64,000 bases of DNA from Belnapia arida (GTDB taxonomy: Bacteria > Pseudomonadota > Alphaproteobacteria > Acetobacterales > Acetobacteraceae), in contig NZ_JAETWB010000006.1 of assembly GCF_016773205.1 (NCBI RefSeq), positions 186,001 to 250,000 of the forward strand, written 5' to 3'. The position numbers and the translations under genes are program-made. The notes under the pieces are model-generated. The model did no database searches. It had not been told where the DNA came from and saw only the letters and a list, made by a program, of their open reading frames with translations. Of this stretch, positions 1-8,605 are shown piece by piece (the first letter of the stretch is position 1; every line of letters begins with the position of its first letter).

Positions 1-2
1 TC

Positions 3-641
3 CGCGAGCGCCCGGCCCGCCGTGCCCTGATCGGCCTGGTGATCGGCGTCGCGGGCCTCGGGCTGCTGCTCCGGCCCGGGGCCGATCTCGATCTCTTCGG
101 CGTCTCGCTGCTGGTCGCCAGCCAGTGCGCCTGGGCGCTCGGCGCGGTGCTGGCGCCGCGCGCCGGCCTACCGGACGACCCGCGCCTGGCGGCCGGGATG
201 GAGCTGCTCTGTGGCGGCGCCGTCCTTCTGGCGGCCGCCGGCCTGATGGGGGATGTCACCGGGCTCGACTGGCACGCCGTCTCGACGCAATCCTGGCTCG
301 GCCTCGGCTGGCTGATCCTCACCGCCGTGGTCGGCTTCACGGCCTTCGGCTTTCTCGCCGCCAATGTGACGCCCTCGGTGGCGACGACCTTCTCCTATGT
401 GAACCCGGTGGTGGCCCTGGGGCTCGGCTGGCTGCTCTTCGCCGAACCCCTTACCTGGCAGGCGATGCTGGCCACGGCCATCGTCGTCGTCGGCGTCTGC
501 CTGATCGTCTCCTCGAAATCGGAGACGCAGACGACGACGCGGCACCCGATGACTTCGGGCCATGGCCATCGTCGCTTCATCGTCAGCACGCCTCCGTCCG
601 CGGAAGGCCAGGCGCCGGCCCCGACCGGCCGAGGCGGATGA
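3..641 (+). CDS. EamA/DMT-family exporter, 5' end missing
   Basis: This is the C-terminal part of a drug/metabolite transporter (EamA) in the inner membrane. The reading frame is open from base 3 at the window edge, so the true start lies outside; an internal GTG at 39 is only the first start codon seen. About five hydrophobic segments are present, including the typical last EamA segments (VTPSVATTFSYVNPVVALGL, then a TM ending near VVGVCLIVSS). The last 40 residues are a polar tail rich in Thr, His and Gly, unusual for the family and of no known role. The substrate cannot be predicted. The gene converges on the permease gene whose stop is at 668. Confidence 0.85.
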   Translation, partial: RERPARRALIGLVIGVAGLGLLLRPGADLDLFGVSLLVASQCAWALGAVLAPRAGLPDDPRLAAGMELLCGGAVLLAAAGLMGDVTGLDWHAVSTQSWLGLGWLILTAVVGFTAFGFLAANVTPSVATTFSYVNPVVALGLGWLLFAEPLTWQAMLATAIVVVGVCLIVSSKSETQTTTRHPMTSGHGHRRFIVSTPPSAEGQAPAPTGRGG

Positions 642-667
642 CCGAAGCCGGGCCGTGGCCGCTGCGC

Positions 668-1486
668 TCAGCCCCGGCGCAGCCCGTCCGCCACCAGCGT
701 CGCGCCGGCCACCGCGAGCAGGATGCAGAGGCCGGGCCAGACCGCCTGCATCGGCGCCGAGAAGACCATCTCCTGCGCGTTGGACAGCATGTTGCCCCAG
801 GAGGGCGCCGGCGGCTGGATGCCGAGGCCCAGGAAGCTCAGCGTGCTCTCGGCGAGGATCGCCCCGGCGACGGCCAGGGCGGCCGCGACGCCGATGGGGC
901 CGGCGATGTTGGGCAGCACGTGGCGGACCAGCACCCGCGCCTCGCTGGCGCCCGAGACGCGGGCGGCCGCCACATAGTCGAGCGAGAGCTGGGTCAAGGC
1001 CGCCGCCCGCGCCAGCCGCGCCGTGCCGACCCAGCCGAAGGCGACCAGGATCAGCACGATGCGGAGGATGTCGGAGGTGGCCTCGCCTCGCGGCAGGCCG
1101 AAGCGCCCGGTATCGACGGCGGCCAGCACGACGAGCAGCGGCAGCGCCGGCAGGGCCAGCAGCCCGTCCGCCAGCCGCATCAGCACGGCATCGGCCCAGC
1201 CGCCGCACCAAGCGGCGAGCAGCCCGACGGCGGTGCCGAGCCCCGTCGCGCCGATCGCCACCGCGAGGCCGACGCTGAGCGAGACGCGGGCGCCGTGCAG
1301 CAGGCGAAGCAGCAGGTCGCGGCCCAGCTCGTCGGTGCCGAGGGGATGCGCGGCGGAGGCCTCGCCGTAGCGGGCGAGCAGGTCGGGCGCGAAGGGATCG
1401 GCGCCGAGCCAGGACTGCATCCAGCCCGCTCCCGCCGCCCCGAGCCCGAGCAGGACGAGCAGCGCCAGCCCCAACGCCAGCCGCAT
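668..1486 (-). CDS. ABC transporter permease, DppC type (peptide/nickel family)
   Basis: Inner-membrane permease subunit of a peptide/nickel-class (PepT) ABC importer, 272 aa. The N-terminal segment with HPLGTDELGRDLLLRLLHGA is the hallmark of DppC/OppC proteins. The cytoplasmic EAA loop that contacts the ATPase is visible as EARVLVRHVLPN, followed by the family's ESTLSFLGLG segment. About six TM segments. Its ATG overlaps the stop of the upstream DppB-type gene (TGATG), so the two are co-translated. No ATPase or binding-protein gene is adjacent inside the window, so the substrate is unknown. Oligopeptides, glutathione or other small ligands are all possible. Confidence 0.92.
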   Translation of the reverse strand: MRLALGLALLVLLGLGAAGAGWMQSWLGADPFAPDLLARYGEASAAHPLGTDELGRDLLLRLLHGARVSLSVGLAVAIGATGLGTAVGLLAAWCGGWADAVLMRLADGLLALPALPLLVVLAAVDTGRFGLPRGEATSDILRIVLILVAFGWVGTARLARAAALTQLSLDYVAAARVSGASEARVLVRHVLPNIAGPIGVAAALAVAGAILAESTLSFLGLGIQPPAPSWGNMLSNAQEMVFSAPMQAVWPGLCILLAVAGATLVADGLRRG

Positions 1487-2424
1487 CAGCCGGCCAGCCG
1501 CGGGTCGATGAGGCGCTGGACGATGTCGGCCGCGAGCGTCGCGAGCATCGTCACCAGCGCCGCCAGCAGCAGGGCGAGCAGCGCCAGGTTGTAGTCGTTG
1601 CCCATGATGCTGTCATAGATCAGCTTGCCCATGCCGGGGCGGGCGAAGATCGTCTCCGTCACCAGCGCGCCGGAGACGAGGCTGCCGGCATCGAGGGCGG
1701 CGACCGTCACCACCGGGATCGCGGCATTGGGGAAGGCATGGCCCCAGACCACCTGCCGCTCGGGCAGCCCCTTCATCCGTGCCGTGCGGATATAGGGCTG
1801 CGCCATCTCCTGCCGCATGGCCGCGAAGCTGTGGCGCGCATAGGCGGCGATGTTGACGAAGGCGAGGGTCGCCACCGGCAGCAGGAGGAAGCGCGCCGCC
1901 TCGGCGAGGCTGCCGCCCTCCCCCATGCCCCCCGCCGGCAGCCAGCCGAGTTCGACCGCAAAGAGGATGACGAGCAGGATGCCGAGCCAGAAGCCGGGGA
2001 TGGATTGCGCCAGCAGCGCCAGCCCGTCGGCCAGCCAGCCAAGGCCAGGCCGTGCCGCACCCAGCGCGCCGAGCCCGATGCCGAGCCCGGCCGAGAGCAG
2101 CAGCGCCCAGCCGAGCAGCACCAGGGTGGAGCGCAGCGCCGGCCAGAGGACCGCCGTCGCCGGCAGCGCATAGAGGCGGGAGAAGCCGAACTCGCCCCGC
2201 AACACCGCGCCCGCCCAGGCGAGGTAGCGTTCGGCGAGCGGGCGGTCGAGCCCGTGCAGCGCGCGCAGCCGCGCCGCGTCAGCGGCCGTGAGGCGCGGGT
2301 CGGCCGCCATGGCAAGGTCGAGCGGGTCGCCCGGCATCAGCCCCATCGCCAGCCAGACCAGCGCCGAGAGGATGGCAAGCACAACCCCGATCTGCACCAG
2401 CCTGCCGGCGATGAGGCGCAGCAT
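1486..2424 (-). CDS. ABC transporter permease, DppB type
   Basis: Partner permease of the DppC-type gene downstream, 312 aa and full length for the family. The N-terminal TM is followed by GLMPGDPLDLAM and the DppB/OppB pattern. The EAA loop is visible as ERQVVWGHAFPN with the conserved Gly and Pro. Six TM segments are expected. It lies 85 bp downstream of the HpcH/HpaI aldolase gene on the same strand, so the three could form one transcript (aldolase, permease, permease), but nothing in the gap settles this. Confidence 0.92.
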   Translation of the reverse strand: MLRLIAGRLVQIGVVLAILSALVWLAMGLMPGDPLDLAMAADPRLTAADAARLRALHGLDRPLAERYLAWAGAVLRGEFGFSRLYALPATAVLWPALRSTLVLLGWALLLSAGLGIGLGALGAARPGLGWLADGLALLAQSIPGFWLGILLVILFAVELGWLPAGGMGEGGSLAEAARFLLLPVATLAFVNIAAYARHSFAAMRQEMAQPYIRTARMKGLPERQVVWGHAFPNAAIPVVTVAALDAGSLVSGALVTETIFARPGMGKLIYDSIMGNDYNLALLALLLAALVTMLATLAADIVQRLIDPRLAG

Positions 2425-2509
2425 GCCAACCCCTTGTCAGCCTGGTGCAATGGCCCTGCCGCGTGCCCTCCTGCGGCCTTGCCGCGGAAGGCGGGGCGGC
2501 TCCCGGGAA

Positions 2510-3274
2510 TTACCCGCCGCGGGTTTCCTTGATCGCGGCCTTCGCCGCATTGACCATCAGGCCGACCTCGTTGCCGCCGACGGTGACGAGCTTGAAGCCC
2601 ATGTCGATCATCTTCTTCGCGTATTTCGGCGAGGAATTGTGCAGCCCCGCCGCGATGCCGCGCTTCGAGGTCTCCTTGATGAGGCGCTCGTAGATCTTCA
2701 GGATCTCCGGCTCCTCGCGGTCGAGGATCGCCGGCATGCCGAGCGACAGGCCGAGATCGGAGGGGCCGACATAGATCGCGTCGATCCCCGGCACGTCGAG
2801 GATGGCCTCGAGGTTGTCGAGCGCCGTCTGCGTCTCGATCATCGGGATGACGAGGATCTCGTCATTGGCGGTCTTCTGGTAGCCGCCCGCCTCGCCGTAG
2901 ACGCCGGCGCGGATCGGGCCGTTGCTGCGCGTCCCCTTCGGCGGGTACTTGGAGTACTGGACGAGCTGGCGCGCCTCGGCCTCGGTGTTCACCATCGGGC
3001 AGATGACGCCGTAGGCGCCGGCATCCAGCACCTTGCCGATGATGCCCGGCTCGTTCCACGGCACCCGCACCATCGGCGTGACGCCCGAGGGCTGCATTCC
3101 CTGGAAGCAGGCGACGCAGGAGAGGTAGTCCTGCACGCCGTGCTGCATGTCGACGGTCACGCTGTCCCAGCCGGCCTGGCTGTACATCTCGGCGCTGAAG
3201 GCGTTGGGAATGGCGAGCCAGCCATTCACCACGGCCTTGCCGGCCTGCCATGCTGCCTTGACCTTGTTGGGCAT
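2510..3274 (-). CDS. HpcH/HpaI-family class II aldolase (2-keto-3-deoxy acid aldolase type)
   Basis: Predicted metal-dependent pyruvate aldolase, 254 aa, of the family that splits 2,4-dihydroxyhept-2-ene-1,7-dioate, 4-hydroxy-2-oxovalerate or 2-keto-3-deoxy sugar acids. Expected catalytic residues are present: His45 in DMQHG, Arg70 in MVRVPWN, Glu147 in IPMIETQ and Asp173 in the signature YVGPSDLGLSLG. The ATG at 3274 is preceded by a purine-rich ribosome site (AAGGGGGAAAG), and the open frame further upstream has no coding character. It is divergent from the amidinohydrolase operon and followed by the DppBC pair. Exact substrate unknown; pyruvate is the expected common product. Confidence 0.9.
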   Translation of the reverse strand: MPNKVKAAWQAGKAVVNGWLAIPNAFSAEMYSQAGWDSVTVDMQHGVQDYLSCVACFQGMQPSGVTPMVRVPWNEPGIIGKVLDAGAYGVICPMVNTEAEARQLVQYSKYPPKGTRSNGPIRAGVYGEAGGYQKTANDEILVIPMIETQTALDNLEAILDVPGIDAIYVGPSDLGLSLGMPAILDREEPEILKIYERLIKETSKRGIAAGLHNSSPKYAKKMIDMGFKLVTVGGNEVGLMVNAAKAAIKETRGG

Positions 3275-3436
3275 TCGCTTTCCCCCTTGGGAGTCCATAA
3301 TCGGGAGGGCGACGCTAGGCGCAGGGCCGGGGGCCGTCAACGCGAGGCCGTCGCCGGATGCACCCCGAGGAGGCACGGCCTGCCGCTGGCACCCCGGCCC
3401 TGGACGCCGTCCGCCCGCGGCTGCACCCTGGGCCGC

Positions 3437-4294
3437 ATGCAGGAATGGATCGTCGCTTCCGAAACCGGCCGCCTGACCGATGTGCTTGTCTGCGCGCCGG
3501 ACTACTATCGCTGGCTGCCGACCAACAGCATCGCCCGCCGGACGCTGGCCGGCGGCGGCGAGGCCGACCTCCAGGGCCTGCAATCCCAGCACCGCGAACT
3601 GGTCGCGGCGCTGGAGCAGGGCGGCGCCACCGTCCATCACCTGCCGCCCGAGCCGCACCTGCCCTACATGGCCTACACCCGCGACAGCGTGGTGGTGACG
3701 CATCGCGGCCCCGTCCTCTGCCAGCTGGAGCGGCCGCAGCGCCGCGGCGAGTATGCCGGGCTGATCGACTGGCATGGCGGGCGCTTCTGGCGGAAATCCT
3801 CGGCCGGGACGCTGGAGGGGGGCGATGTCCACATCCTCCGCCCCGGCCTCGCCCTGATCGGCGCCAGCGGCGGCCGCACCGACCTCGACGGGGCGGAACA
3901 GCTTGCCGGCTGGCTTCGCGCCGAGGGCTGTGAGGTCCGCATCCAGCCCTTCGACGAGCATTTCCTGCATCTCGACGTGCTGTTCTGCCTGGCCGCACCC
4001 GGCCTCGCCGTCGCCTGCCTCGACGTGCTGCCGGAGGATTTCGTTGCATGGCTGGTGGAGTACGGCATCGCCTGCCTGCCCGTCCCCTATCGCGCCGCGA
4101 TGCGGCTCGGCTGCAACATCCTTTCCCTCGGCGAGGGCCGCGTGATATCCGCGGCCGAAAGCCAGGACCTCAATGCCGCGCTCCGGGCGGAGGGGCTGAC
4201 CGTTCTCGATCCCGCCCTCTCGCTCTTCACTGCCGGGGGCGGCGGCCCGCATTGCTTGACCTGCCCGCTCGCGCGGGAGGAGGAAACCCAGTGA
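3437..4294 (+). CDS. Dimethylargininase/amidinotransferase-like hydrolase
   Basis: 285-aa member of the guanidino-modifying enzyme superfamily (dimethylarginine dimethylaminohydrolase, arginine deiminase, amidinotransferase). Landmarks are in family order: TRDS at 81-84, EGGD at 127-130, the FLHLD His at 178, and a C-terminal GGGGPHCLTCPL holding the likely catalytic Cys273. This suggests hydrolysis of a guanidino compound such as methylated arginine to citrulline plus an amine; the exact substrate is inference. The start at 3437 is the first ATG where the family alignment begins. Its stop overlaps the GTG of the next gene (GTGA), so it is co-translated with the flavoprotein. Confidence 0.85.
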   Translation: MQEWIVASETGRLTDVLVCAPDYYRWLPTNSIARRTLAGGGEADLQGLQSQHRELVAALEQGGATVHHLPPEPHLPYMAYTRDSVVVTHRGPVLCQLERPQRRGEYAGLIDWHGGRFWRKSSAGTLEGGDVHILRPGLALIGASGGRTDLDGAEQLAGWLRAEGCEVRIQPFDEHFLHLDVLFCLAAPGLAVACLDVLPEDFVAWLVEYGIACLPVPYRAAMRLGCNILSLGEGRVISAAESQDLNAALRAEGLTVLDPALSLFTAGGGGPHCLTCPLAREEETQ

Positions 4295-5685
4295 ACACCA
4301 TCGCTTCCCGCCCCGTGGATGCCGTCATCGCCGGCATCCGCGCCCTGATCGGGGACCGCCTCTCCACCGCCCAGGCGATCCGCGAGCAGCACAGCCGCGG
4401 CGAAGACCAGACGCCGCCGACCCTGCCGGATGCCGTCGCCTATGTGGAGACGACGGAGGAGGTCAGCCGCATCCTGGCGCTCTGCAACCAGCATGGCGTG
4501 CCGCTCGTCGCCTTCGGCGCCGGCACCAGCCTCGAGGGGCATGTCAACCCGGTGCGGCGCGGCATCTCGCTCGACCTGTCACGCATGACCAACATCCTCG
4601 AGGTGAATGCCGAGGACATGGATTGCCTGATCGAGCCCGGCGTCACCCGCCATCAGCTCAACGACTTCCTGCGCGACCAGGGCATGTTCTTCCCGGTCGA
4701 TCCGGGCAGCCACTGCACCATCGGCGGCATGTGCGCGACGCGGGCCAGCGGCACCGCCGCCGTGCGCTACGGCACCATCCGCGAGAACGTGCTCGGCCTC
4801 GAAGTGGTGCTGGCCGATGGCCGGGTCATCCAGACCGGCGGCCGCGCCCGCAAGGCGGCGAACGGCTACGACCTGACCCGGCTATTCATCGGCTCGGAAG
4901 GGACGCTCGGCGTCATCACGAGGATCAGGCTTCGCCTGCACGGCATCCCGGAGGCGATGTCGGCCGCGGTCTGCCAGTTCCCCGACCTGAAATCGGCGGT
5001 CGAGACGACCATCGCCACCATGCAGGCCGGCATCCCTGTCGCCCGGATCGAGCTGCTCGACGCCGACCAGATGCAGGCCTGCATCGCCTATTCGAAGCTC
5101 GAGGGCTACCGCGCCACGCCGACCCTCTTCCTCGAATTCCACGGCAGCCCGGCGGCGGTGCAGGAGCAGGCGGAGACGGTGGAGGCCATCGCCACCGAGA
5201 TGGGCGGCGAAGGCTTCGCCTGGGCGACCGATGCCGAAGCGCGCAACCGGCTGTGGAAGGCGCGGCACGACGCCTATTGGGCGGCCGTCGCGCTGATCCC
5301 CGGCTACCGCGCCATCACCACCGATGTCTGCGTGCCCATCTCGCGCCTCGCCGAGGCGATCCTCGGCGCCAAGGCGGATGCGGTGGCGGCGGGGGCCACC
5401 ACCTGCATCGTCGGCCATGTCGGCGACGGCAATTTCCACCAGGTCATCCTCTACGACCCGAACGACCCGCAGGGCCATGAGAAGGCCTGGGAGATCGACC
5501 GCAGGATCGTGGCGCGCGGCCTGGCGCTCGGCGGCACCTGCTCCGGCGAGCATGGCGTGGGCCTCGGCAAGCGCGAATTCCTCGAGCAGGAGCATGGGCC
5601 GGAGGCGCTGGCGCTGATGCGCGGCATCAAGACGGGCTTCGACCCCAAGGGCATCCTCAACCCGGGCAAGATGTTCCGGAACTAG
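4291..5685 (+). CDS. FAD-linked D-lactate dehydrogenase (cytochrome)/GlcD-type oxidase
   Basis: 464-aa flavoprotein of the VAO/PCMH family, closest in pattern to D-lactate dehydrogenase (cytochrome). It would oxidise a D-2-hydroxy acid to the 2-keto acid and pass electrons to cytochrome c or quinone. The N-terminal FAD domain shows FGAGTSLEGH at 75-84 and PGSHCTIGGM. The C-terminal domain carries GHVGDGNFH and GTCSGEHGVG, which bind metal and substrate carboxylate in homologues. The start is GTG 4291, with GGGAGGAGGAAA just upstream, overlapping the previous stop. An MFS carrier follows 25 bp downstream and may bring in the hydroxy acid. Confidence 0.9.
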   Translation: MNTIASRPVDAVIAGIRALIGDRLSTAQAIREQHSRGEDQTPPTLPDAVAYVETTEEVSRILALCNQHGVPLVAFGAGTSLEGHVNPVRRGISLDLSRMTNILEVNAEDMDCLIEPGVTRHQLNDFLRDQGMFFPVDPGSHCTIGGMCATRASGTAAVRYGTIRENVLGLEVVLADGRVIQTGGRARKAANGYDLTRLFIGSEGTLGVITRIRLRLHGIPEAMSAAVCQFPDLKSAVETTIATMQAGIPVARIELLDADQMQACIAYSKLEGYRATPTLFLEFHGSPAAVQEQAETVEAIATEMGGEGFAWATDAEARNRLWKARHDAYWAAVALIPGYRAITTDVCVPISRLAEAILGAKADAVAAGATTCIVGHVGDGNFHQVILYDPNDPQGHEKAWEIDRRIVARGLALGGTCSGEHGVGLGKREFLEQEHGPEALALMRGIKTGFDPKGILNPGKMFRN

Positions 5686-5710
5686 GCTTCGAATCCAAGG
5701 GGAAGGAAAC

Positions 5711-6892
5711 GTGCCGCCAATCCGCGGCCCCGCAGTGCCGATCCTGGCGCTGACGCTCGGCCATGTCTTCTCCAACGCCGTGCGCACGCTGCCGGCGCTG
5801 GCCGCCGACGTGCTGCAACGCGACCTCGGCCTCTCGCCCGACGGCCTCGCCGCCGTCACCGGAGCCTTCGCGCTGACCTTTGCCCTGTGCATGGTGCCGG
5901 TCGGGGTGGGGCTCGACCGCTTCGGCGTCCGCCGCACCGCGCTCACCGTGCTGGCGATCGCCGGCGCCGGGGCGCTGCTCGCCGCCATGGCGACGACGGC
6001 GGGTGGGATGCTCTTCGCTCAGATCGTCCTCGGCATCGGCTGCTCGGGGATGCTGATGGGGCCGATGACCTTCGCCGCCCGCGGCGTGCCGCCGGCGCGC
6101 TTCGCCCTCTGGTCCGGCATCATCCTCACCGTCGGCAATACGGGGATGCTGCTCTCCGGCAGTCCGCTCGCCTGGCTGGTGGATGCGCATGGCTGGCGGG
6201 CCGGCTTCCTCGCCACGGCCGGGCTTGCGGCGCTGGCGATGCTCGCCGTGGCACTGACCGTGCACCACCCGCCCCCGGAGCGCGGCGGGCGCCGCTCGCT
6301 GCTGCAGGATGCCGGCGAGGTCGTCGCCATCGCCGCCTCGCCCGTGCTCCGGCCGTTGATGGTCTTCGCTTTCGCCAGCCTGGCCGTGGTGCTCGGGCTG
6401 CGCGGCCTCTGGGGCGGGCCCTGGCTGATGGAGGTGAAGGGCCTCACCCGCGTGGAGGCCGGGCACGTTCTCTCGCTCTTCGCCCTGGCCCTCACCATCG
6501 CCCCGGCCATTTGCGGTTGGGCGGAGCGGCGGATCGGCCGGCCGGTGCTGATGCTGGCGGCCAGCCACTACGCCGTGGCCGGGCTCATCCTCGCGCTGCT
6601 GGCCGGGCGCGGCCTGCCGACGGCCTGGGACGCGGCGATCTTCGCGCTGATCGGCGCGGTGATCTCGGTGCAGTCGGTGGTCTTCGGGCAGGTCCGCGCC
6701 GCGGTGCCGCCGGAGCGGGCGGGGCGGGCGCTCTCGGCGGTGAACATCGCCTTCTTCGGCGGGGCGGCGGTGATGCAGGCGGTCTCCGGCCTCGCCGCCG
6801 CCTGGGCCGGGGTGGGCGCGGCGCTGGCCAGCTTCGCCGTCGCGCTGATCCTCTGCACGAGCGGCTTCCTCCTGCTGCGCCGGAAAACCTAG
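5711..6892 (+). CDS. MFS transporter
   Basis: 393-aa, 12-TM major facilitator superfamily protein. The loop between TM2 and TM3 carries the MFS pattern LDRFGVRRTAL, and a central cytoplasmic loop follows about residue 190. It starts at a GTG with GGAAGGAAAC upstream and lies 25 bp after the D-lactate dehydrogenase-like gene, so uptake of an organic anion for that enzyme is a reasonable inference. Cyanate- and nitrate-type MFS carriers also look like this, and the specificity is not visible. It is the last gene of this operon; a non-coding stretch follows. Confidence 0.87.
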   Translation: MPPIRGPAVPILALTLGHVFSNAVRTLPALAADVLQRDLGLSPDGLAAVTGAFALTFALCMVPVGVGLDRFGVRRTALTVLAIAGAGALLAAMATTAGGMLFAQIVLGIGCSGMLMGPMTFAARGVPPARFALWSGIILTVGNTGMLLSGSPLAWLVDAHGWRAGFLATAGLAALAMLAVALTVHHPPPERGGRRSLLQDAGEVVAIAASPVLRPLMVFAFASLAVVLGLRGLWGGPWLMEVKGLTRVEAGHVLSLFALALTIAPAICGWAERRIGRPVLMLAASHYAVAGLILALLAGRGLPTAWDAAIFALIGAVISVQSVVFGQVRAAVPPERAGRALSAVNIAFFGGAAVMQAVSGLAAAWAGVGAALASFAVALILCTSGFLLLRRKT

Positions 6893-7411
6893 TTTCAGGG
6901 CCCCATCCCCATGGGCCTTCCCTCGCCCTCGACGACACGCCGGGGGCGCTTGCCGCCGAAGGTGCCGGCTTGCACCGCCGCCATGGCCTTGCCAGCCATC
7001 ATCCAGCCGAGCCGCTCCTGGCCGAGGCAGCGCGGCTGCAGCCCCGGATGCTGGCCATCGACGCCCCGGGGACGGCCAGCCCGCGCACCCGGCTGCACCA
7101 TTCCGCCACCCGGTGGCGGCTGGCGCGGGGCGCCCTGCCCCGTGCTCGCGCAGCATGGAGGCCACCCCTCCCGCATCCGTGATGATTCCGCATCAGGTTG
7201 CAGATCATCACATTCCGTCACAAGCGGCTCGCCTCGCCACCGATGATGCCGGCCAGGGCGAAAGGCGCGGCGGCCTTGCCGGATCGGGGGACGGATTGCC
7301 GTTACAGTTCGGACAGCTTGCTCCCGCGCGGATGACCGCTATTTGAGGAATCCATCTGGTCCCGGGGGGGATGCCCTGGTATCGCCAGCCGCTCCGATCC
7401 GGATGACCTGC
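6893..7411. other. Non-coding stretch between MFS and RND operons
   Basis: About 520 bases without a convincing gene. Open frames of 70-111 codons occur on both strands but show no domain, no good ribosome site and mutually exclusive composition. An imperfect palindrome (GGCCCCAT/ATGGGCC) lies just after the MFS stop near 6898-6917 without a T run. The promoter of the RND operon should lie in the right half, but I cannot point to a clear -35/-10 pair. Confidence 0.4.
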
Positions 7412-8599
7412 ATGATGCGTCGCCTCCCCGCCGCTCTCCTGCTCACCATGCTCGCCCTGCCCGCTGCGGCCCAGTTCGGGCCACAGGGCCCGCCGGCCGT
7501 CGGCGTGATGCCGGCGAACCGCCAGCCGGTGACTGAGAGCACCGAGTTCACCGGCCGCATCGAGGCGGTGAACCGCGTCGAGATCCGCGCCCGCGTCACC
7601 GGCTTCCTCCAAGAGCGTGCCTTCACCGAGGGCCAGGAGGTGAAGGCCGGCGAAGTGCTGTTCCGCATCGAGAAGCCGCCCTTCGAGGCGCAGCTGGAGC
7701 AGGCGCGGGCCAATGTCGCCTCGGCCCAGGCGACGCTCGAGAATGCCCGCGTGGCGCTGGCCCGTGCGCGGGAGCTGCAGCAGACCGGCGCCGGCACCCG
7801 CGTCGCGCTCGACAATGCCCAGGCGCAGGAGCGGACGGCGAATGCCCAGTTGCTTGGCGCCCAGGCGGCGGTGCGCGTCGCCGACATCAGCCTCGGCTAT
7901 ACCGACATCCTCTCGCCGATCGACGGCAAGATCGGCCGTGCCAGCCTGACGCCCGGCAACGTCGTCACGCCGACCCTGACCGACCCGCTGGCCGTCGTCG
8001 TCAGCCAGGACCCGATGCGCGTGGTCTTTACCGTGAGCTCCCGCACGGCGGGCGAGCTCCAGGCGCGCTACGAGAGCCGCGGCGGGGTCAATGCCGTCGT
8101 GGTCCGCGTCCGGCTGAGCGACGGGCGGCCCTATCCGCAGGCTGGGCGCATCGAGTTCATCGATACCCAGGTCGACCGCAACACGGACAGCCTGCTGATC
8201 CGCGCACTGATCCCGAACCCCCGCCGTGCCGGCGTCCAGGCCGGCAGCCCCGGCGACCGGGAGCTGATCGACGGGCAGTTCGTCACCGTCGCGGTCGAGG
8301 GTGTCGAGCCGGTGCAGGCCATCGTCCTGCCGCGCGCCGCCGTGCTGCAGGACCAGGGCGGCAACTATGTCCTCGTCGTCGACAACGAGAAGAAGGCGCA
8401 GCGCCGCCCGGTCCGCCTCGGACGCACCATCCGCGACCAGGTGGTGATCGAGGACGGGCTCCAGGGCGGCGAGCAGGTCATCAGCGACGGGCTGCAGCGG
8501 GTGCGGCCGGGCCAGGAGGTGAATGCGGGCCCGGCGGGCGCGCCACCACCCGGGGCCCGGCCGCCCGGTGCGCCTGCCGCTGGCGGCCGGCCGGGCTGA
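7412..8599 (+). CDS. RND efflux periplasmic adaptor (membrane fusion protein)
   Basis: 395-aa HlyD/AcrA-type adaptor that links an inner-membrane RND pump to an outer-membrane channel. It begins with a Sec signal ([20 protein letters not shown]) that supports a start at 7412; ATGs at 7403 and 7415 are alternatives. The lipoyl half-motifs flank a coiled-coil hairpin (about residues 90-150, rich in Ala, Gln and Arg), followed by a beta-barrel domain and the C-terminal membrane-proximal domain. There is no lipobox Cys, so it is probably anchored by its partner. The C-terminus is a Pro/Gly/Ala tail. The pump gene starts 7 bp downstream. No outer-membrane factor gene is next to it. Confidence 0.92.
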   Translation: MMRRLPAALLLTMLALPAAAQFGPQGPPAVGVMPANRQPVTESTEFTGRIEAVNRVEIRARVTGFLQERAFTEGQEVKAGEVLFRIEKPPFEAQLEQARANVASAQATLENARVALARARELQQTGAGTRVALDNAQAQERTANAQLLGAQAAVRVADISLGYTDILSPIDGKIGRASLTPGNVVTPTLTDPLAVVVSQDPMRVVFTVSSRTAGELQARYESRGGVNAVVVRVRLSDGRPYPQAGRIEFIDTQVDRNTDSLLIRALIPNPRRAGVQAGSPGDRELIDGQFVTVAVEGVEPVQAIVLPRAAVLQDQGGNYVLVVDNEKKAQRRPVRLGRTIRDQVVIEDGLQGGEQVISDGLQRVRPGQEVNAGPAGAPPPGARPPGAPAAGGRPG

Positions 8600-8605
8600 C
8601 GCGTC

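Noticed and set aside
6895-7246. Open frames of 70-111 codons on both strands downstream of the MFS gene
   Set aside because: No ribosome site, no domain and no preference between the strands; treated as non-coding.
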